A stretch of 64,000 nt of DNA from Marinimicrobium koreense (lineage in GTDB: Bacteria; Pseudomonadota; Gammaproteobacteria; Pseudomonadales; Cellvibrionaceae). Position 1 is the stretch's first letter; every line of letters starts with the position of its first letter. The stretch lies in NCBI RefSeq assembly GCF_003762925.1, contig NZ_RJUK01000001.1:1736001-1800000 (forward strand), read 5' to 3'. The translations under genes and the position numbers were made by a program. Below are positions 34,862 through 45,535 of the stretch, in pieces. The notes below the pieces were generated by a model. It searched no databases. It was not told the origin of the DNA and was given only the letters and a program-made list of their open reading frames with translations.

Positions 34862-37009
34862 CGGCCAGATGGAAGTGAGCTCCCAGGCCTCTGCGGAGCT
34901 CACTTCGGCGGCGCCACCTTTGCTGTAAAGGTGCAGCGTGCGCTCGCCCTCCGACATGAAAAACCGGCTTGCCAGTACGGTTTCCCCACCGTTACCAAAA
35001 ATTTCCACCATCGACCGGTCAAAATAAACACGGATCTCGACCTCCTCGTTGGTCACCGACAATGGCCCCTCGTATAAGCTATTGAAGTCTGGATGAATAA
35101 ACTGTCGATTCGCTTTCCGGCGATCCACAAAAAGCGCTCCCTCTTCGACAGAAAACCCTATAGTCAGAGATTCGCCTTCCCCAGACTCAAGACGAATGCC
35201 AACCTCGTCCGCCGAACCGAGTGTCAACCGCACGTTCACTTCTGCGACTCGCGGGTCAATCAAGCCCTCACCCAAGGGCGTCGATTCATTGTCTAGCGTA
35301 ACTTCAGGCAAAGCGGTATAGGTAGATTCATCCCTAAGGTCCTGAACCTCCCTAACCGGAGTTTGAACAAGCTGAATTTCCCCATCGACCGTCTCAAGGC
35401 TCAATTCACGCGCAAGGCTCATGCTACCCCGCCAGCCGCTTGTAGGGATCGCTCCCGCATAGCGCCAGTTATTGGCCCAACCCATGGCGACACGTCGATC
35501 AGCCGGCATATTATCGAAAGTGATCGGTGCGTAAAAATCCGGGCCATAGTCCATCCAGAGTGCGGTGTCTTGTGGTTCAAAGGGTTCGTCAGAAAACCAG
35601 ATGTGATCGACATTGATATGCCCCCACCCTCCAGTATTCTGATCGACAATGCGAAGCTTCGCCTCATCGCCACGGTATTCGCTGACATCAAAAGAGTGCC
35701 ACCGCAGTTGCTCGGCATCCTCACCGGTCGCTGACTCCACCCTCTGGCCGTCAACAAGGAGATTGAACGTGGTCTCGTTGCTCCCGGTTGCCGGATGATG
35801 TCCACCACCAATCAGAAAATGAATATAATCTGCGTTGATGGTGAACGTCTCTGAAGTCAGTGTCCCAGTGCTGGCATCTCCGTTGCGGTAGGAATTGACC
35901 AGATGGTGGCCCTCGTAGCCAGAGACCATTTGCTGATCCGGGAGCGTCCCCTCGGCTGGTGATGATCCGAAGGCTTCACCGATAACGGTCCACTGACCGT
36001 AACCAGCCTCAAAGTCTTCGAACAGTTCTCCATCGTGGGCCTCGACAGCTTCGCCCTGAGTGTTGTCGGCGGTAAAGGTGGTGCCATCAAAGTCACCCAC
36101 AAAGTACTGTACGCCGGAACCACCATTGGGTGCTCCGCCATCGCCCACGCTGAGCAACATGACCCATTTGACGTTATTTTCATCGCCATCAACCGGTAGA
36201 GGAAACAGATCCGGCATTTCCCAGAGTCCATCAACAGCATTCACCGGACCAAAGGTACTGGCCAGATTCCAGTCAATCAGATTGGTGGACTCGTATATGG
36301 CCACCTTACGCTCGACCGATAGAGTGACCAGCATCACCCACTTTTTGGAATCACCGTCGATATAGGGAATCACTTTCGGGTCTCGAAAGTCCGCCGATCC
36401 GATATCAATCAGCGGATTGCCTTCATACCGAGCCCAGGTGGTTCCGCCATCGAGGCTGTAGGCCAGCGACTGGGCCTGAATCAACCGACCCGGATATTGT
36501 GGCGAGCCCTTCGGGTAGTGGCTTGTATAAAACGCCAATAACGCATTGTCTCCAAATCCGGCCAGATTCTGCTCGTCGAGCACCGCCGAACCGGAGAAAA
36601 TCATCTCGGTCAAAGCATCTGCGGAAGTGGTCTGACTGGGCTGATAGGACAACGCAAGATCCTGCTCGTCCCAGTGCACGAGATCGGTACTGGTCGCATG
36701 CCCCCAAGACATGAACCCCCAGCCTGTTCCGTTGGGGTTGTACTGGTAAAACATATGATAGGTGCCATCGGCGTACACCAGCCCGTTCGGGTCATTCAAC
36801 CAGTTCTCCTTCGGAGAAAACCGACTCTGATTCCGGTCGGGCTCTTGGTAAAGCTGGCCTGAAGAATTACTGGTGGAGCTTGAGTTGGCCTCGGAGCTGG
36901 AAAGACTCGAGTCGGCCCCCTGCCCGTCGCCTCCCCCACCGCAACCGGTCGATATAATGCTCATCAGGGAGAAAGCCGATATTCCGGCAAGCGTTGCGGT
37001 TATACGCAT
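34844..37009 (-). CDS. GH32 fructan hydrolase lipoprotein with module inserted in the catalytic domain
   Basis: The 721-residue enzyme should release fructose from levan, inulin or sucrose. It has a lipoprotein signal (SIISTGC, Cys23), a Gly/Ser linker, and the GH32 triad: Asp73 in NWLNDPNG (nucleophile), Asp210 in FRDP (transition state) and Glu264 in WEMPDLF (acid/base). The propeller is interrupted at about 329-477 by a beta-sandwich-like module ([19 protein letters not shown] to [13 protein letters not shown]), after which it resumes ([19 protein letters not shown]); the C-terminal sandwich follows. Related modules occur in the other fructan proteins here. It ends a four-gene minus-strand run. 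An exo-acting levanase/inulinase is most likely. Confidence 0.92.
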   Translation of the reverse strand: MRITATLAGISAFSLMSIISTGCGGGGDGQGADSSLSSSEANSSSTSNSSGQLYQEPDRNQSRFSPKENWLNDPNGLVYADGTYHMFYQYNPNGTGWGFMSWGHATSTDLVHWDEQDLALSYQPSQTTSADALTEMIFSGSAVLDEQNLAGFGDNALLAFYTSHYPKGSPQYPGRLIQAQSLAYSLDGGTTWARYEGNPLIDIGSADFRDPKVIPYIDGDSKKWVMLVTLSVERKVAIYESTNLIDWNLASTFGPVNAVDGLWEMPDLFPLPVDGDENNVKWVMLLSVGDGGAPNGGSGVQYFVGDFDGTTFTADNTQGEAVEAHDGELFEDFEAGYGQWTVIGEAFGSSPAEGTLPDQQMVSGYEGHHLVNSYRNGDASTGTLTSETFTINADYIHFLIGGGHHPATGSNETTFNLLVDGQRVESATGEDAEQLRWHSFDVSEYRGDEAKLRIVDQNTGGWGHINVDHIWFSDEPFEPQDTALWMDYGPDFYAPITFDNMPADRRVAMGWANNWRYAGAIPTSGWRGSMSLARELSLETVDGEIQLVQTPVREVQDLRDESTYTALPEVTLDNESTPLGEGLIDPRVAEVNVRLTLGSADEVGIRLESGEGESLTIGFSVEEGALFVDRRKANRQFIHPDFNSLYEGPLSVTNEEVEIRVYFDRSMVEIFGNGGETVLASRFFMSEGERTLHLYSKGGAAEVSSAEAWELTSIWPSGFGM

Positions 37010-37125
37010 GAAATTTGTCCTGTAATCGATACTTATTGCGAGAGATCCATGCGCACACTGTCAATGCACGCATGAATTTACTGTCTGAAATGCCCTTCCA
37101 GAGCAAGGAAAACTCTACGCTGAAC

Positions 37126-40100
37126 TTAATCAGGCACCACCGGCGCCCGAATATAATCGAGGTTCAGGTGGCCCCACCCTCCTGTAGAATTGTCCACCGC
37201 TTTCAGATAAACCGGCCGGCCCACCGAATCGCGGCCATTCAACTGCTTTTCAACCAGCGTCTCGCTGTCGTTACCAGTGATCCGATCCAGTTCAATATCG
37301 AACTCCGCATCCATCAGCGCCAGATACTGGTTATTGATGTCCGCCCCACCGCTGATCAATACATCAATCAGCCCGTCTCCGGACAGAGTGAAAGTGTCCG
37401 AGTGCAGCTCACCGGTCAGATCGTCTCCTCCATCCTTGAATCCCCAAAGGTGATAATCACCTTCACGGTCAAAACTGAAACATTCGATCCAATAGCAGGC
37501 GTCATCACTTACATCCGCGACGGAGAATGCGTCACCGTAAGCCGTCCAGCCGGTCAGGTCACCGCTTTCAAAATCAAACACCCGAACTTCCACAGGCAGT
37601 GCCGCCGGCGCCGGTCGAGCCAAGGGAACCTGTACCGCATCCAGATTCAGGTGTCCCCAGCCACCGGTCGCATCATCCACGGCCTTCAGGTAACAGCTCT
37701 GGCCCACGCAGGCCGAGCCGTCGAGCTCCCGGTAACTGAGTGCCTCGCTGTCGGTACCGGTCACCCGGTCCAACTCCAACCCGGAGTCACCGCCGATCAG
37801 TGCCACATAAAGATTGTTGAGGTTGTCGCCGCCGCCGATCAGCAGTCCGACGGTACCGTCGCCACCCAGCTCAAACGTCGGGGATTGCAACTCACCGAGC
37901 TGATCGTCCCCACCGTCTTTGAATCCCCACACGTGGAAGTTCCCGTTGCGTTCGAAAGGGTAGCACTCAACCCAGTAGCAACTGTCATCCGCAACATCCA
38001 GCGAAGAGAATGCATCGCCGGTCGGTGTCCAGCCATTCAGGTCGCCCTCAAAGTCATACATGAGGCCGTCATTGTCGGCTCCCTGCAAGGGAAATGCCTG
38101 CACGGAGGTAAACGTCGTGGTGCCGCCGTCGGCTATCAGCCCCACCTGAACGCTGTCTTTCCGGGAGGGGTAAATTCGATGATGAAAGGCCGCCTTGTCA
38201 TTGATGAACACCGCGATCACCGAGTGATCAATGTATACCCTGAACGTTTCCGGCTCACCGAAGGCAACTTCGTCGTAACTGCCAACATAAACCCCACTCT
38301 CTTCCATTCCGGCGTACTGGCTCATGTTGCTCTTATCAATGATCAGGTCTTCCCCATCGTAGTAGATGCGCGTGACCTCCTGCATATCCGGCGAAGCAGC
38401 GACATAGAAACCGTATTGATTGCCGGTGCTGTTGGGGTCCAACTCGATCAGAAGCTCGACTTGAGCGCTACCGAAATCCAGTGAAGTGTCTGAATCGATC
38501 GACAGATTCCCGGCCAGGTTGCGCGCCTCGTGCGTTCTCAAGCTTTCCAGTTCAGTGAGAGGCCGCTGACCCAGGGTTTCTCCGTCGTCAAGCAAGCGCC
38601 ACTCCACCGGCAGGCTGAAGGTATGAGCCCAACCCAGATCATTCTGCATCTGGGAATTGGTTCGCTCATCCACAATTCCGATGGCCACCAATTCACCATT
38701 GCGGCGCGCGATGGTCGGCGAGAGATGGCCGTGCAGTACATCCAGGTTTTTAGGCTGATCATAATCCGGCACAAACTGGCCCACCCCCTGGCCATCTACC
38801 TGCCAGGTTCCCGTCCAGTACTTGCTGCGAATGAAGGGGGTGCTGTTCTTCTGCATGCTCCCGCCAATCGGGGACACTACCAGCACGTATTTATCCACCC
38901 CATTCACGGTTCCCAGGTACTCGAATACCGGCATCTCCCAAATGGCGGAACCGGGATCCATGGAAGCGTAAGGGATGGACGTAAAGCCGGCCGATGACCG
39001 CTCCCAGTAGCCGTCGCCCAAGTGCGTCGTATGGTAATACTCGAGGCCACCGCCATTTTGCGTGGCTGCGCCGATGATCATGTGCCAGCGGCCATCCGAA
39101 TGCCACACATAGGGGTCGCGCAAATCCAGGACGTTGCCCGGGTTGGGATCGTTTTTGTCGATGATCCCACCATACTGGGTCCAGCGCTCAAGATTTCCAT
39201 CATTGCTGGTGGCCCAGGCCACACCCGGATTGAAATCGCCATCGTAGTTCACCGTGGTATAGAAGGCATGCGCCCAACCGTTGTCCATCACTACATCGCC
39301 GGACCAGATACCCTTGGATCCCAGGCCAGATTGACCGCCCGTATTCTCTTTTGGATAAAAGGCGTCCTTGGTGTTGGTCCAGCTCACCAGATCGTCGGAG
39401 AACATATGCCCCCAGTGCATCATCCATTTGTAGGGGCCGTTGGGCGTGCGCTGATAGAACATATGAAAGCGACCATCGTGCTCCACCAGCCCGTGGGGCT
39501 CGTTGGTCCAGTTAGCGGGGGGAAGGGGATGGTAGCGAGGACGCAGGTGATCATCGGCGAAGCGGGTATCCGGCACAACAAGTGCACTCTGCCAGGGCGT
39601 AAACCGATGCGCTTCATACCGACTCTTCAGCTCCGCCTGAGAGACCGCCACATCTTCAATGGCCGTTTCATCGTAGGCGGCGCTGATGGCGTTCACTTCA
39701 AAAACCCCAAAGGAAATCTGCGGGTTACTGCTTCGCCCAACCACCAGCTCACCGTTGGTGGGCAATTGAATGTCGGTCGCCGGAAAGCTCTGGGACGCCT
39801 GCTCTACGCCATTGATATACAGCGTGACGGTTCCCGCATCGACGGTCGCCGCCACATGGGTCCAGGCATACAGAGGGAAAGGTTCCGGCGCAAACACCGT
39901 CCGCGCCTGCCCGCCAATGTAAACGTGAAACCACCAGTTACCGTAAGTATCAATGCCCAGATTGAAATCGTCCTCACCGGTTGCGTGAATCAATGACGAC
40001 GCCTGATGGTTGCCCTCCTCGGTCGAGGGATAGCTCTCCAGCGCAATCCAGGTCGATAGTGTCATCTGGTCGCTAACTGACACGGACAGGTCCCCGGACA

Positions 40101-40335
40101 ACCAGGTAGAGTAACCGTCGGTACGCAGAGCGTTCCCTGTCACTCCGGGCACTCGCTCCGGCGGGTTGTTGACGTGGCGAATGGAATACACCTGACCCGC
40201 CACCTGGTCGATGACATCCTCCTCGCCATTTGATTCATCGTACTTCAGATACAAAACGGATGAGGAGTAAGCATGGGCCTGAAGCGAAAACAGGCTCAAA
40301 GAAACAATCAGTAGTGCGACGTGTTTTATTGTCAT
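37126..40335 (-). CDS. Large secreted GH32-like enzyme: LamG, GH32 and two C-terminal modules
   Basis: This 1069-residue protein has a cleavable signal (LQAHA), a concanavalin/LamG-like domain (about 25-240), a GH32 propeller and sandwich (about 255-750), and two tandem copies of a module of about 150 residues (about 757-905 and 917-1065), each with GWT, CYW and GGWGHLNLD. In the propeller the usual NDPNG reads NWTNEPHG, so Glu279 stands where the nucleophile Asp should be; Asp407 (LRDPYVW) and Glu467 (WEMPVFE) are normal. It shares this change and the LamG-GH32 layout with the next gene upstream. Activity on beta-fructans is inferred from context and fold; the product type is open. Confidence 0.88.
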   Translation of the reverse strand: MTIKHVALLIVSLSLFSLQAHAYSSSVLYLKYDESNGEEDVIDQVAGQVYSIRHVNNPPERVPGVTGNALRTDGYSTWLSGDLSVSVSDQMTLSTWIALESYPSTEEGNHQASSLIHATGEDDFNLGIDTYGNWWFHVYIGGQARTVFAPEPFPLYAWTHVAATVDAGTVTLYINGVEQASQSFPATDIQLPTNGELVVGRSSNPQISFGVFEVNAISAAYDETAIEDVAVSQAELKSRYEAHRFTPWQSALVVPDTRFADDHLRPRYHPLPPANWTNEPHGLVEHDGRFHMFYQRTPNGPYKWMMHWGHMFSDDLVSWTNTKDAFYPKENTGGQSGLGSKGIWSGDVVMDNGWAHAFYTTVNYDGDFNPGVAWATSNDGNLERWTQYGGIIDKNDPNPGNVLDLRDPYVWHSDGRWHMIIGAATQNGGGLEYYHTTHLGDGYWERSSAGFTSIPYASMDPGSAIWEMPVFEYLGTVNGVDKYVLVVSPIGGSMQKNSTPFIRSKYWTGTWQVDGQGVGQFVPDYDQPKNLDVLHGHLSPTIARRNGELVAIGIVDERTNSQMQNDLGWAHTFSLPVEWRLLDDGETLGQRPLTELESLRTHEARNLAGNLSIDSDTSLDFGSAQVELLIELDPNSTGNQYGFYVAASPDMQEVTRIYYDGEDLIIDKSNMSQYAGMEESGVYVGSYDEVAFGEPETFRVYIDHSVIAVFINDKAAFHHRIYPSRKDSVQVGLIADGGTTTFTSVQAFPLQGADNDGLMYDFEGDLNGWTPTGDAFSSLDVADDSCYWVECYPFERNGNFHVWGFKDGGDDQLGELQSPTFELGGDGTVGLLIGGGDNLNNLYVALIGGDSGLELDRVTGTDSEALSYRELDGSACVGQSCYLKAVDDATGGWGHLNLDAVQVPLARPAPAALPVEVRVFDFESGDLTGWTAYGDAFSVADVSDDACYWIECFSFDREGDYHLWGFKDGGDDLTGELHSDTFTLSGDGLIDVLISGGADINNQYLALMDAEFDIELDRITGNDSETLVEKQLNGRDSVGRPVYLKAVDNSTGGWGHLNLDYIRAPVVPD

Positions 40336-40581
40336 AAGGCCTCCAAGGGACCGGGCACGCTGACTCGGACTTCATGACTCGCAGGTCATTTGAGAACGTA
40401 AAACCCCGGTTATTATGGTTAGTCGGGTTTTTTTGAAATACAACACTTCAGGGGTACATCAGTAATGGGAGCCTGTCCTTGGCTCAGGGGAATTCATCAG
40501 TGGCACCGCATGGGTGTCCTACGGTGGTTGCGGGCTCTGGTCTCCGCGCCGTCAGCGTAGGGCGCCCATGGGGTGCCGACT

Positions 40582-42915
40582 TTAGGGTTGGCGCAAGGTC
40601 CAGGCCTCTACGTTCACGACCTCCGTCTCACCCCCGTCAGAAAACAGGTAGACGTTGTCGCTGTCGTCCCGGGTGGGATAGATCCGGAAGGAGAAAGCGG
40701 CGCTGTCGTTGATGAAGACATCCACCACTGATCCGTCCACGAAGACATGGAAGGTATGCGGTTTGCCAAAGGCCACTTCATCGTAGGCTTCACGGTAAAC
40801 CTTTTTGTCTTCGACCTGATCCGAGAGGCTGGATTTGAATTTATTCAGCACCACTTCCTGACGCTCGGCATCGTAGCTCAGCCGGGTCACCTCTTCCTGA
40901 TCCGGCGAGGTCGCCAACATAAGGCCGTACTGAGAGCCGGTCACCTCGGGATTCACTTCCACCCGGATTTCTTTCTGCCGTCCCTCAATGCCCGGATCAA
41001 ATTCGCCGGTCACAGCGCCAGGGGCAATACTGAGATGAGAATCCGGGTCACGCAGGGTCTGCAAGTCATCCGCGGGAGACTGTCCCAGAGTTTCCCCGTC
41101 TTCCAGCAAACGCCACTCGCGAGGGAAGCTGAAGGTATGGGTCCAACCGGCATCCAACTGAGCCTGGGAAGAGCGTCGCTCGTCAACAATGCCAATACCT
41201 ACCAATTGATTCTCACCATTGCGGGCGACGGTAGGTGACAGATGGCCGGCGATGACATCCAGATTCTTGGGTGTCAGGTAATCCGGCGTAAAGGAGCCGT
41301 TTTCCCAAGTGCCCGTCCAGTAGACGCCGCGAGTGGGTTTGTCGTCATCGTACTTGCCAACTTCACCACCAATCGGGTTGACCACCAGAATATGCTTGCC
41401 ATCACCCAGCGGCTCAAACACCGGCATTTCCCAGATCGCGGATCCGATATCCATCTGGGAGTAGGCAGGCACCGTGAAGCGTGACTTGCGGGACCAGTTG
41501 TAGAGATCGGTGGAGGTATAGTAATCAAGGCCGCCACCTCCACTGACCCGGGCGCCAATGATCATGTGCCAGGTATCACCTTCTTTCCACAAGTAGGGAT
41601 CGCGGAAATCTTCCACCCGGTCGGAATCAATGATCGGCCCCTGCTTCTCCCAGTCCCGCAGGTTTTCATGGTCACTGGTCGCCAGTGCTACACCCGGGTT
41701 GTAGGGGCCAGAGTGATTGACGTTGGTATAGAAGGCGTAGGCCGTGCCATTTTCATACACCACATCACCGGACCAGATGCCTTTCATATCATAGCCACGC
41801 GTGTCTGATAGCTCCAGCGTCGGCCAAAGCGCATCTTCTTCATCTTTCCACTGCACCAGATCATCCGAGTACATATGCCCCCAGTGCATCTGGGTTTTGA
41901 AGGGACCGTTGGGCGTACGCTGGTAAAACATGTGGAATCGGCCATCCACATTGACCAGACCATGAGGTTCGTTGGTCCAGTTGGCGGGCGGCATGGCATG
42001 GAATTGCGGCCGCTGCAGGTCACCGGCAAACCGGCTATCCGGCACGATCAGTGAGTCGTGCGCAGCGCCATCGGCTTGCGCCACATTCACATCCAGGCTG
42101 TCCTGAATCAGTTCCGGGGTGCGTGCACCCGGGTAAACTCGGGTTTCATCAAAGGCGCCGTTGAGCGCATTGACCAGGAAGATTCCCAAATACTTGTCGG
42201 TGTGACTTTTGCCAACCAGAAGATCACCGCCGGCATAACTGATTTGGCTGTCTTCGGAAATGGTTTCACTGGCCACCGGTTCGCCGTTCAGATACAACGA
42301 CACGGATTCGTTGGGCGTATCCACCACGGCGGCCACATGGACCCACTCATACAGCGGGAACACATCCGGCGCATTCAGCATTACCGCTTCGCCATCCAGA
42401 TACACGGTAAAGCCCCACTGTCCAAAGGTGTTGATGTCCAGCGAGAAGCCCGCCAACTCATTCCGTTGACTGATAAACGAAGAGGGCGTCAGTGCAGCGT
42501 GCGGCACTTCCGCATCCGAGGGATAGCTTTCCAGAGCCACCCAGGTTTCCACGGTCAGGGTTTTATTCGAGGCTGGGTCCAGATCCGCGTTCACCCAGGT
42601 TGAGTAGCCATCCGTGCGCAGCGCCTGCCCCTCGACGCCGGGCACCAGCTCCGGCGCATCGAAGGCGTTTTCAACGGGAAAGTTGTTAGTGCCCGCCTCA
42701 TTGCTGACCCTCACGCCATCGACCAGCGTGTTGTAATCCAGATGTATCAACGCACCGGCGTCGGGTGACGGGATCTCATCAGCCGGCGGCTCATCATCCG
42801 GATCCTGTGGCGTCGGGTCGTCGCCATTGGAGCCGCCACCTCCGCCACCACAACCGTTCAGGGCAACCAACAGTGCGAGGCTGGTCAGAGTGAGGGTTCG
42901 TTTTTCGAAAAACAT
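40582..42915 (-). CDS. GH32-like lipoprotein with LamG domain
   Basis: Starting at 42915, with GAGG upstream, the 777-residue product has a lipoprotein signal (ALLVALNGC) followed by a glycine run and an Asp/Pro/Glu-rich spacer, a LamG-like domain (about 50-280) and a GH32 domain to the end. Here too the nucleophile motif is NWTNEPHG (Glu316), while RDP (Asp439) and WEMPVFE (Glu497) are kept. It is a clear paralogue of the 1069-residue enzyme without the two C-terminal modules. Lipid anchoring, probably at the outer membrane, suggests that one paralogue works on the cell and the other away from it. It lies 76 bases downstream of the four-module lipoprotein gene. Confidence 0.87.
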   Translation of the reverse strand: MFFEKRTLTLTSLALLVALNGCGGGGGGSNGDDPTPQDPDDEPPADEIPSPDAGALIHLDYNTLVDGVRVSNEAGTNNFPVENAFDAPELVPGVEGQALRTDGYSTWVNADLDPASNKTLTVETWVALESYPSDAEVPHAALTPSSFISQRNELAGFSLDINTFGQWGFTVYLDGEAVMLNAPDVFPLYEWVHVAAVVDTPNESVSLYLNGEPVASETISEDSQISYAGGDLLVGKSHTDKYLGIFLVNALNGAFDETRVYPGARTPELIQDSLDVNVAQADGAAHDSLIVPDSRFAGDLQRPQFHAMPPANWTNEPHGLVNVDGRFHMFYQRTPNGPFKTQMHWGHMYSDDLVQWKDEEDALWPTLELSDTRGYDMKGIWSGDVVYENGTAYAFYTNVNHSGPYNPGVALATSDHENLRDWEKQGPIIDSDRVEDFRDPYLWKEGDTWHMIIGARVSGGGGLDYYTSTDLYNWSRKSRFTVPAYSQMDIGSAIWEMPVFEPLGDGKHILVVNPIGGEVGKYDDDKPTRGVYWTGTWENGSFTPDYLTPKNLDVIAGHLSPTVARNGENQLVGIGIVDERRSSQAQLDAGWTHTFSFPREWRLLEDGETLGQSPADDLQTLRDPDSHLSIAPGAVTGEFDPGIEGRQKEIRVEVNPEVTGSQYGLMLATSPDQEEVTRLSYDAERQEVVLNKFKSSLSDQVEDKKVYREAYDEVAFGKPHTFHVFVDGSVVDVFINDSAAFSFRIYPTRDDSDNVYLFSDGGETEVVNVEAWTLRQP

Positions 42916-42991
42916 CGTGTTGACCTCATTGGTTTGCGACAAGGCCCCGGCATGAATGCCGGGGCCTGTGCTACGGAACGCGTCCGGTTGA

Positions 42992-45535
42992 TCAGGGCGT
43001 ATAAACCGTTCCACTGGTCATATGCACGTGGTCGAAGCTGACGAAACCGCAGCCTCCGGGCTCGTTGTCATAGATCTCGACTTTGACATCGTCACCGGCG
43101 TAGGCGCTCAGATCAATCTCGACCCAATCGTCGTCACCATCAATATGAGATGGACCACAGCTGTTTGGCGTGTAGTTTTCCAGCTCGCTGTCATCTGCAG
43201 CAGACAGCACCCGCAGGCCGACCGGCGCGGTGCCATTACCACCCTTCATCATGAACGCCAGAGTGGGCTTGTCAGCCGACACGGTAAAGGTCGGCGAGGT
43301 CAGCGTACCAGTTGGGGCATCACAGCCGGAGGCATTGTTATTCAGCTCACAGGTGCTGACCGCACCCACACCGATGTGCGCCGCCGCGGCAATTTCATCA
43401 CGGGTAGTCCCCTGCCACGCCTGGCCGTCAGCCGGGTTGGCGAAGTCGCCCGTCGCCACCCAGCCAGCGGCCAGCTCGGCTTCGGCATCGTCAAAACGAC
43501 CGATGACCGTTTCATTGGAGTCTGCGTACGGCAGCGAGCTGTTAAAGCCAATCGACTGCATCTGGGTATCATCCAGGAAGATGGCCCCACCGTTGGTCAT
43601 ATCCGCCGGCAATACCCCATCGGTCGACGCCGGATCACGGTCGGTCTGATAGAGGTGATCGAAGCTGACAAAGCCGCAGCCGCCCGCCTCTTCATCATAG
43701 AGTTGGTAATGCACCTTGGCGCCCTGAATCAGGGACTGATCAATAAAGGTCCAATCGTCGTTGCCATCGATGTGGGAAGGACCACAGGTGGCGGGCGAGT
43801 AATTGATCAACTCGTTGCCAATGGAGTCCAGAACCCGAAGGCCCACCGGTGCATCGCCATTGCCACCGGCCATCAGGAAGTACAGATAGGGGTCGATGAT
43901 GGTTGTCAGCGGTGAGGTCAGAGCGCCCACCGGGGCATCGCAACCGGCCGCGTTATCGTTCAGCTCACAGGTACTCACCGCCTGAATACCGACTCGTGCC
44001 GAGGCATCTACTACCGTGGTCCCCGCCCAGGCAGTCTCGCTCGCCGGGCTTGCGAAGTCTCCGCTGGCCGTCCAGCCGGCGTCCAGCATGGCCTGCGGGT
44101 CATCAAAGTTGGCGACAACCGCACCTTCCTCAAAGGCATCTGCGGCCACTTCGACGTTATAGCTCTTGAACTCCGCCGGAATATCTGCCACGCCACCCAC
44201 ATCGGGAATCACCTCAACGCCATCGTCATCTTCAAAGGACAGTGCGCTGGTCTGGTAGGCGTGATCGATGCTGATGAAGCCACACGCTTCCGTCGAGTTG
44301 TCCACGATTTCCAGCCGCACGTTCTGGCCCTGAATGGCACTGACGTCCATGTGATACCAGTCATCATCGCCATTCATATATGTGGGATCACAGGTTTCCG
44401 GGGTGAAGCTGGCCAGAACCTCGTTGGTGCCAGCGCGCAACAGGTTGATACTGACCTCCTGGTTGTCCGCCGAACCGCCCGCCGCGAGGAAACGGATGTA
44501 ATCACTGTTGATTGCGAAGGCCGCGGAGGTGATGGTACCGGTCTGCGCTTCGCAGGCGGTATCGCCGGTTGCACAACTGGAGAAACCACGATCACCAATG
44601 CGCGCCGCGTTCAGGTTGCCTGAATTACCCTGCCAGGCATCGACACTGGCGGGCGCTTCAAAATCACCCGTGGCGGACCAGCCTTCACCGTTCTCTTCCA
44701 CGCTGGTGGTCATTTTCACGGCGTTATCGAACCGGCTGATCACATTGGCGGAGGCATCCTCCGGCAATGTCACATTGAACGGTTCCAACGGAACCTCGGC
44801 CACATCACCGACCGCACCAACCGCCATGCCACTCTGGTAGAAGTGATCGAAGCTGATGAAGCCACAACCACCTTCTTCGTTGTCGAACAGGTACAGCTGA
44901 ACCTCTTCGCCGCGCAACGCACTGATATCAAAGTGGAACCAGTCATCGTTATCGGTAATGGTGGCTCTGCCACAAGAGTTGGGCTGGAAGGCAGCCAACA
45001 CGGTATCGGTACCGGCGAGACGAATTTCGGCACCCACGGCGGTGGCCCCACCGGTCATCAGGAAATTGAGGTAATCAGAGGTGACGGTAAACGGTGGTGT
45101 CAGGATGGAGCCGACATTGGAGTCGCAGTCATTGCCGCCGATTTCACAGGTGCTTACCGCTGCGCTTCCCACTCGGGCCGCCCCTTCGATGGAGCTGGTC
45201 ACCCCGGTCCAGTCGTCCACATCGGCAAATACACCGGTCAGGGTCCAGCCGCTGCCGGACGCCTGAATGGCGTCGATATCTTCGAAATCAGCCACGATAT
45301 TCGCTTGAACAAACAGGTCGGGATCGTCGTTGCTGACGTTGACCAGCTCTTCATTGTAGGTTTCATCGCCCGGTTCTTCGGGCTGCTCGGGCTCTTCCGG
45401 CTCACCGATCACCACATCCAGGTTCTTGCCCGGCAGGGTGTCGGGCACATCGGAATCCGAACTGCCGCACGCCGCCAATACCAGACAACTGACGGCCAAC
45501 GGGACCAACCCCATTCGCTCACTAAACTTATTCAT
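42992..45535 (-). CDS. Lipoprotein of four tandem modules, candidate fructan-binding protein
   Basis: The 847-residue protein has a lipoprotein signal (CLVLAAC), an acidic Pro/Glu spacer and four repeats of about 160 residues (roughly 80-235, 265-429, 474-632, 677-840). Each repeat has a DFED/FDDP-like start, GW-x-TGDF, a cysteine pair (STCE..C), SDYLxFL-x-GG, a third Cys near DDW and the closing GGCGFxSFDH. No catalytic domain is present. The same fold pattern is seen in the inserted and terminal modules of the GH32 proteins, so it probably holds fructan at the cell surface, like the SGBP proteins of Bacteroidetes loci. It is the first gene of the minus-strand run; a binding role is inferred. 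Confidence 0.78.
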   Translation of the reverse strand: MNKFSERMGLVPLAVSCLVLAACGSSDSDVPDTLPGKNLDVVIGEPEEPEQPEEPGDETYNEELVNVSNDDPDLFVQANIVADFEDIDAIQASGSGWTLTGVFADVDDWTGVTSSIEGAARVGSAAVSTCEIGGNDCDSNVGSILTPPFTVTSDYLNFLMTGGATAVGAEIRLAGTDTVLAAFQPNSCGRATITDNDDWFHFDISALRGEEVQLYLFDNEEGGCGFISFDHFYQSGMAVGAVGDVAEVPLEPFNVTLPEDASANVISRFDNAVKMTTSVEENGEGWSATGDFEAPASVDAWQGNSGNLNAARIGDRGFSSCATGDTACEAQTGTITSAAFAINSDYIRFLAAGGSADNQEVSINLLRAGTNEVLASFTPETCDPTYMNGDDDWYHMDVSAIQGQNVRLEIVDNSTEACGFISIDHAYQTSALSFEDDDGVEVIPDVGGVADIPAEFKSYNVEVAADAFEEGAVVANFDDPQAMLDAGWTASGDFASPASETAWAGTTVVDASARVGIQAVSTCELNDNAAGCDAPVGALTSPLTTIIDPYLYFLMAGGNGDAPVGLRVLDSIGNELINYSPATCGPSHIDGNDDWTFIDQSLIQGAKVHYQLYDEEAGGCGFVSFDHLYQTDRDPASTDGVLPADMTNGGAIFLDDTQMQSIGFNSSLPYADSNETVIGRFDDAEAELAAGWVATGDFANPADGQAWQGTTRDEIAAAAHIGVGAVSTCELNNNASGCDAPTGTLTSPTFTVSADKPTLAFMMKGGNGTAPVGLRVLSAADDSELENYTPNSCGPSHIDGDDDWVEIDLSAYAGDDVKVEIYDNEPGGCGFVSFDHVHMTSGTVYTP

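Noticed and set aside
43022-43915. Plus-strand frame of 297 codons within the four-module lipoprotein gene
   Set aside because: It is antisense to a protein with a clear signal peptide and four internal repeats and has no start signal.
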